A stretch of DNA of 64,000 nucleotides, from positions 124,001 to 188,000 of the forward strand of contig JANTQF010000012.1 in the NCBI GenBank assembly GCA_032988165.1, in the 5' to 3' direction. Positions 58,464-64,000 of the stretch are shown here, piece after piece. The notes below the pieces were generated by a model. The model had not been told where the DNA came from. It did not search any database and saw only the letters and a list, made by a program, of their open reading frames with translations. Position 1 is the first letter of the stretch, and every line of letters begins with the position of its first letter. The stretch comes from Emmonsiellopsis sp. PD_33 (Eukaryota; Ascomycota; Eurotiomycetes; Onygenales; Ajellomycetaceae). The position numbers and the translations under genes are program-made.

Positions 58464-60377
58464 TTTGGCCACATTGCGATGTACGCGCGCGAGTCAATGG
58501 ACATAGGGTTGGTTCAGAATGGTGTGGTATCACTGGCACTTGAGAGGGAGCGATGGGAATATAGTCGGACGCTGGACGACATGTGAAAACGACGCGAAGG
58601 GGAATCTGGATCAAAAGAGGAAAGCAAGGATACTTTAAACCGTTCCTTGACGCCGGCACTTTAGCGACTGAGCTTTGATTTTTTGTCGCATGCAACAGCT
58701 TGCAAAAAATTGCTGCTTATCAGCAAAAAAGCCCGCATTGGGATGCTACTCGTCAGAAACGTTGCGCTGGCAAGCCAATAGCGAGAAGAGACGATAGCGG
58801 ATCGAGACAGGACGTTTTCATTAGTTTGTCTGGGCTCCCCTTCCGATTGAGCATGAAGTATTGGCAACGGCCGTCGGCCGATGGTCCATATGGCTGTGCA
58901 TCCCCCGGTCTGGGGACTCAGGAGCGGCAATCCACGGACGCATTTTGGGCTAGCCCTGCCCAAGAGATAAGGGGAAGAGGGAGGAAACCGTTGGATAGGA
59001 TTCGATCCTGATTCGTTTTGGCTTAGGGCTCCTTTAGCCCTGATGACGAGTGTAAGATCGATCCACACCGGACCATTCCGAAGTGGTGGAAGTGCATCAC
59101 CGTTATCAATGATGTGGCGGCGTATGGAGTATGTCACTTGCATAGAGGTTCTCACCACGGGAGTGCATTAGATGACCCCAATGGCCGAAACCAAACATAA
59201 TTCATGTTCTGGAAGGATGATCCAGAGTCAAAGTAGCCTGCCTCCTGTTGTAAGCATATCTAACGCGCAACTATATCACCGCAGTCAAACAGCGGCTGGC
59301 CATTGATAAAACGTAGACAGACACCCATCCTCTCCCAACCCAGCCTTCTTTTCTACCCTAGGACCCACGATGTACGCCAAATGATCTTCAGATCCGGTAA
59401 CGTCAAACGACGCGAAACCCACGGTGACGGCGAGCGAGAATAACCACGCGTGCAGGGCGAAGAACCGGCGAACCGCGCATCAAATCACCACAGGCAATCG
59501 GGACAGGGGCGGGAGGGATAAAGCCCATGCAAGGGAACGTTACGGCGGATCGCTGATATGGGGATTAGTGCAGTGTGGTGCCAAGTTCCAACGAGATAAA
59601 TGTTGCTATCAGCGGAGAAATAATGGCGATAGGTAAGGGAAACGCCGGGGTGAGACGAGACTTGGCAAGCGCGCGGCGTGGGAAAAAGCAACGTGTGGGG
59701 GCGACTAGATCGATAACATTAAGTTCACAATGGATTCTCCGCCATCATCCTCAGGTTTTCTGAGTCGGATCTGCTCTGAATTGCCGCTGCTCTGTTATCA
59801 TGCACTACAACTGTTGCATTGATGGGCAAAACCCATGCATATAACCATAGTCTTGGTATACGGAGATCTCTCGATTCAGACTATGCTGGCCCCGGCAGAT
59901 GCCACCAGAGCAAGCAGTACAAAGCAACAATACCGCGCCATATCGTCAGCAATCAGAACTAGATACATAGCTATCTTGATGTTTTCTCATATGGTCGTCT
60001 CATGAAGAGCACATGCGACAAATAATAAGGTCCCCCCAGTGCCCGACGTCAGTACAACGAGGATCCCATGGATCAGCTTCGAGGAGGAACATATAATGAA
60101 CAGATACATACGTGGAAAAAGGCCGAGCAAAAACACAAAATAATCTCCGAAATAAGCCGCCACCATAATCTGTTGCAGGCCACATCCTTCACCAAATCCT
60201 TCCTGAGCCGATAATTCGTTTGTTCCGGTTTGTTATTCCACACTGATGGGTGATATCAAGCCCTGGCTTGACTGCAGGCATGTAGGTGGTCGATGTTGAA
60301 ACTTTCCCACTCTAACCTTCGTGTTTGCCATCAGCACGGTTATCAGAAGCCTCCGGTGGATTATTCTCCGCTGAAGT
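58464..60377. other. Intergenic region between two - strand genes
   Basis: 1.9 kb with ordinary composition. Short overlapping frames near 58661-59158 and 59424-59763 show no family features. No gene is seen. Confidence 0.6.
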
Positions 60378-61103
60378 CTATTGCGGTTCAATTTCAGGTG
60401 TGTCCCACCTCTATTGTTAGCAACGGTGTTTCGCTAGCGAGATGAATCTAACAGGACATAAAACAGGAGCGAAAGGACACATACAGCCCTGGCGTGGTAG
60501 CCCAATAGCAACTTCCTGCGAGCCATAGTTCTGGCCTTGGAGATGGTGCGGTACTTCCAGCCCTCGTCCACCTCATGCAGAGCACGCAGCTTGAGGAACT
60601 CGTCGTGGGCCTCTTTACGCTCCTTGAGCTTGCAAATCTAGTTTTGGGGAGAGTAAGAGACATGTTAGCTTCAACGTCACAGGCTCGAGCAGGCCTATAT
60701 CCATGTCCTTCTACCATCATGGGGATACATCTAATAGCTACCAACCCATGACAAAAAGAGACAGGGGGGCTCAACTGACGCGAACAATCCACTTCTCCTG
60801 ATCATCAGTCCAGTTCTTCTGACACTTCCTCAACTCGGCGAGAGCATACTTGAGCTCTCTCTCATGAACCAGACCCCAAGGCCGCCCACCCATCATGGGG
60901 CCCTTGAAAGTGGTCTGGCGATTCGGGAGGGCATTGTCGTCGGTCTTTTCAACGAACTCAGCCTGGGCAAGCCAGTGCTTAAGATCGATGTCGAGGAGCT
61001 CAGAGTCGACGCCGTTGATGTTGGAGACATGTCTTGCTGCCATCTCGGCCAACAGGTCAGCCACCCACTTCTCCGCCGCCTCCTTGGCCTCCAGGGTATT
61101 CAT
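60378..61103 (-). CDS. Uncharacterised 169-residue protein with a 33-nt last exon
   Basis: Preferred model: exons 61103-60780, 60637-60485 and 60410-60378. Introns are 142 bp (donor GTCAGT) and 74 bp (donor GTATGT, branch TTGCTAAC, acceptor AATAG). The start is the first ATG; upstream in-frame sequence uses TTG. If the second intron is retained, the frame instead ends at 60434 with a hydrophobic tail. The protein is helical and charged (EAAEKWVADLLAEMAARH, LKERKEAHDEFLKLRALHE, ISKARTMARRKLL), with a GPMMGGRPWGLVHERE segment in exon 1. No signal peptide or known domain. I do not recognise it. Confidence 0.65.
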
Positions 61104-62228
61104 GGTGGTCAAGGGACTTCAGTAGAGAAAGAAAGGACTCTTTGTTCAGGATGGACTCGAGGAGTTGGCTGCAAACTGCCAAGACGCTTTCTTAAAGAGA
61201 CAAGATAGCTAGAGAAAGACAAAAGCAGATGAGGCCTATCTGTATTGTTTGCTTGAGAGATAGCAAGATGCAAACCACAGCAGACAGTGCTGGGTCCTGA
61301 AGTTGATGGATGGACAGAGAATAGGAGTTGAAGAAGAAAGAACAGAGATGAAGAGACAGGAGCTGTGTAAGATGAGGTTGCTGCTGAGCAGGGAATAACA
61401 TGGCCTTCCCTTTTATGTTCATGACGACTAAGCCAGCTGCCGAGCCCCCTATTGACTCCCCCCTCCTAGATTTGAAACTACAGCTAGTTACCTAGATATG
61501 AACAGCATCAATTTCTTGTTGATTGTTTGTTGTTTATCATTCATGACTATGGACATGAACAGGAAATCATGGGTGGTTTTAAGTTATCTGCCTAGCCCAT
61601 GGGCAGCTGAGAGACATGCATAGGACAGATACCTGGGCACCGAGATGCCCTCCTAAAATCGCCCCTTAGCTTAGCCCAGTATAGAAAGAAAACAGTTCTA
61701 TGCAAACGAGGTAGATATCTGGAATCCGTATCTGCTATGCTAATAAATATACAAGACATCAATGGTATATGTACAGTGTGAAGACCATGTCCAAGCACTG
61801 GCTGATAGATAAGGCGGCGTTTCGAGCAGCGTGCGCCACCACGATGAGAAGAGAAAAAGCATAAAATGAAGAACAAGGGAAGGCAGAGACAAAACCAAGC
61901 AATCATGCCAATCCCCGTAACCACAAGAATTCCAATACCCAAGTGCCCAATGCATATCCATTCGCAACGCCAAACACACTTATACAATCACAAAAAAAGA
62001 AAAAAGGCCGCGGGAATTATTTGGTATAGTCGCTGTCATAGACGCCAAAAGCGCGGCAGATAAATCATGAAATCATACGGCGGCGGCCAGTACGGGAATC
62101 CAGCGGGGCGGGTATCCAGACAAAATTCAAACCAAGAGCAGAATGTCCAAAACAGTATATTCACCCGTAGCTATACCCAATCCGCGAGTAACTCCAAAGA
62201 CACCAACCAACGTCGATCAGGTGACTCC
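61104..62228. other. Intergenic region
   Basis: Promoter side of the 169-residue gene and 3' flank of the last gene. Short frames only; no gene is seen. Confidence 0.65.
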
Positions 62229-63998
62229 TCACCAATCCTGATTCGCAAGCTCATGTTCCCTCCTCCGCTCTTTTCTAATCTGCTCTCCAACAATTATGCT
62301 GAACAGTCTCCTCAGAACCTCTTCCTCGCTCCATTCAACCTTTCCAGTCCCACCACGTCTCTTACTCCCATCAGCCAAGTCCTTTCTAAATTTATCCACA
62401 ATGGCGATCTGGATTTCTGTAACCCGACGACTGTGTATGCCGTCTGCAGAAGCCATCATTTCGCCTAGCATTTTGTTTCGACTGGGAGATGGTGTATAGG
62501 GGAATAAGCTGGGATGTTGTTTGGCTTTGTGATAGAGACGGCGCAAGGCGACATAATGGTCATCCGTAAAGTATCCTGAGATTGCGAGTGGTTTGCGTTG
62601 CGAGGGTCGTTTCTTAATTTGCACTCGAGGTTTGGGAGCTGGGGGAGGGGAGAACTGGGTGCCCGTGTCGACCATGGTTGCCTTGGCAGGTATATGAACT
62701 CGCCGTTGAATGGGAGAGGTGGGTTTGCTACTGGGTATATGGACTGGCTTTTGGATGGGAGAAGTGTGTTTGCTACTAGGTGAGCGGATCGGCTTTTGGG
62801 CGGGAGAGACGCGTTGACTGTCAGATTGTGGTTGCTGTTCCTGCTCTACCGGCTTCCTGTCTAATTTCCTGGAAGAGGGTGTGGTCAGCCAAGTTGGCGC
62901 CAGGTCAGTCAATCTGTTGAACCATGATGATGGAGGAGGTTCCTGCTGCTGTGGTTGTGCGGTAATTTGTGATTCAATAGCGGAGATTTCGTTATTCCGA
63001 TGCATTTGAGGCGTCATCGTGTGTGGTTCCGGCTGTATATTAACCTCCCCAGCATCGGACATATTTATTGGAGAGCCTGATGAGTCAGATGGGGGGTCGG
63101 GATAGTCGTCATCATCTAGAAGTTGTTCCGAATGTGTATGTAGATCCGAAGCTTGATGTTCGATGCCATCCCCCCGGTCCTTGGACGACTTCGATAGAGG
63201 GATCTCACTACCTTGGACATCAGAGACCTGGCTTTCCACGGACCCGTCATCAACAGATTGTTCGGATTCTTCATCTGTGTCTGAATGTCCATACTCGATG
63301 TCATCATGAAGGTGGTCAGAGGAGTGCATTGGAGAATGAACACTAGCCTCGTCCTGGGAAATATGGCTCTCGAGACGAGATATATCGGAGTGAGGTGGGC
63401 CAATCTGTCTGCGAGAAGAAGCTGCATGGGCAGGGCTGGATACGGTATTCTTGGGCGGCGACTGTTTGACGGTCTGATCACGTTCGGAGCTCAACACCTG
63501 GGGTGAATCATTGTCTTGCTGGTAGAATCTCCTCGTAGCACTTTCCGGTGTCCCCAGTAAAGACGAAAACTCGACATTTTCGTCCCTGAATTTCGCTGTC
63601 TGCGTTTTGCCGCCGGGAAGGATAGGGAAACTATCGCGTCGCGAGCCCCAGTATAACTCGGGGAGCGTTTCTTCGTCTTGGCTGAGTTCGACATCCTCTT
63701 TTCGTCTCCACGGGCTTGGGATCACTCTCCGAGGAGGCTTGAAAAGCTCATCTCGACTAATTTCAATGGAGGATGAGGGTTCTGATTGGCTTTCGGCATC
63801 CCTGGCCTCTTGCTGCCAGATATCTTCATAGTCCTCCGGTTCCTCCTCCTCGACCTGTTCCACGGGGCTGCCATGATCATAAGCATCCGCCGCATCCGTA
63901 GCTTCCACGGTCTGTACATGATCTGTTGTAGATCTCTCAGGAGTACTATTTTGAGTATCATCAATGACAATAACCTGGCTTGAATTGGCCTGCTGTAT
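62229..63998 (-). CDS. C-terminal part of a large disordered nuclear-type protein (5' end outside window)
   Basis: The frame stays open to the right window edge, so the start lies beyond 64000; 589 residues are visible. Near the visible N-terminus a VIVIDDT segment fits a SUMO-interaction motif (hydrophobic core followed by acidic residues). Most of the rest is acidic, Ser/Pro-rich and disordered. A PPRRVIPSPWRRKEDV segment is present, as are three imperfect tandem repeats of a KP-x-PSSK-x-TSPIQ type (DNA about 62690-62800). The last 115 residues look folded and helical (GYFTDDHYVALRRLYHKAKQ, then a WSEEEVLRRLFSIIVGE segment). Proteins of this look are sometimes annotated as AT DNA-binding in Aspergillus, but I have only a weak recollection of that and treat the function as unknown. 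Confidence 0.75.
   Translation of the reverse strand: MQQANSSQVIVIDDTQNSTPERSTTDHVQTVEATDAADAYDHGSPVEQVEEEEPEDYEDIWQQEARDAESQSEPSSSIEISRDELFKPPRRVIPSPWRRKEDVELSQDEETLPELYWGSRRDSFPILPGGKTQTAKFRDENVEFSSLLGTPESATRRFYQQDNDSPQVLSSERDQTVKQSPPKNTVSSPAHAASSRRQIGPPHSDISRLESHISQDEASVHSPMHSSDHLHDDIEYGHSDTDEESEQSVDDGSVESQVSDVQGSEIPLSKSSKDRGDGIEHQASDLHTHSEQLLDDDDYPDPPSDSSGSPINMSDAGEVNIQPEPHTMTPQMHRNNEISAIESQITAQPQQQEPPPSSWFNRLTDLAPTWLTTPSSRKLDRKPVEQEQQPQSDSQRVSPAQKPIRSPSSKHTSPIQKPVHIPSSKPTSPIQRRVHIPAKATMVDTGTQFSPPPAPKPRVQIKKRPSQRKPLAISGYFTDDHYVALRRLYHKAKQHPSLFPYTPSPSRNKMLGEMMASADGIHSRRVTEIQIAIVDKFRKDLADGSKRRGGTGKVEWSEEEVLRRLFSIIVGEQIRKERRREHELANQDW
62690..62800 (-). repeat. Coding tandem repeat in the C-terminal partial gene
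   Basis: Three imperfect copies of a unit encoding KP, a variable residue pair, PSSK and TSPIQ, visible in both DNA and protein. Confidence 0.75.
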
Positions 63999-64000
63999 CT

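Noticed and set aside
1..64000. CRISPR arrays, bacterial-type operons or rRNA genes
   Set aside because: None seen; repeats are microsatellites or LTRs, and gene structure is eukaryotic.

Overview
This is a stretch of filamentous ascomycete chromosome. Genes carry short introns (about 50-140 bp) with GTATGT/GTAAGT-type donors and CTAAC branch sites. The gene set (DUF3433 membrane protein, PTH11-like rhodopsin-domain protein, GH72 glucanosyltransferase, CFEM/GPI protein, Sds3) is typical of Pezizomycotina. A mutated, AT-rich retrotransposon block next to a GC-balanced gene block suggests Eurotiomycetes, perhaps a dimorphic member of the Onygenales. That placement is inference; no marker gene is present.

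Layout. 1-4172 is a decayed Ty3/Gypsy (chromovirus-like) element, with protease, RT, RNase H, integrase and chromodomain still readable on the + strand but full of stops. 4173-9857 is a structurally complete but mutated Ty1/Copia element on the - strand. It has two 177-bp LTRs, a perfect 5-bp target duplication (TGATC), and a primer-binding site matching the anticodon arm of initiator tRNA-Met. Composition changes sharply at 9857. From there on the sequence is gene-bearing: an acidic nuclear-type protein (12030-14115 +), an mpaB/Lcp-like haem oxygenase (17706-19366 +), an intron-bearing tRNA-Phe (20184-20283 -), a GPI-anchored CFEM protein (22057-24584 +), a DUF3433 protein (25410-28241 -), a CmcJ/GA4-desaturase-like oxidoreductase (29550-30428 -), Sds3 of the Rpd3L complex (32394-34016 +), two uncharacterised proteins (35153-37070 -, 40014-40963 -), a 6.4-kb stretch with no convincing gene, a secreted GMC oxidoreductase (47353-49217 +), a seven-helix rhodopsin-domain protein (49876-51262 -), a GH72 beta-1,3-glucanosyltransferase (53822-55319 +), a large pseudokinase (56211-58463 -), a small three-exon protein (60378-61103 -), and the C-terminal part of a gene running off the right edge (62229-63998 -).

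The genes do not form an obvious biosynthetic cluster. Several act at the cell surface or in membranes (CFEM, DUF3433, GMC, rhodopsin-domain, GH72), others in chromatin or signalling (Sds3, pseudokinase). The most striking signal is in the retrotransposon. All 12 differences between its LTRs fall at six CpG sites and one CpA site, and four of them are CA-versus-TG pairs, as expected if ancestral CpGs were hit on opposite strands in the two copies. I did not find a convincing undescribed multi-gene system.
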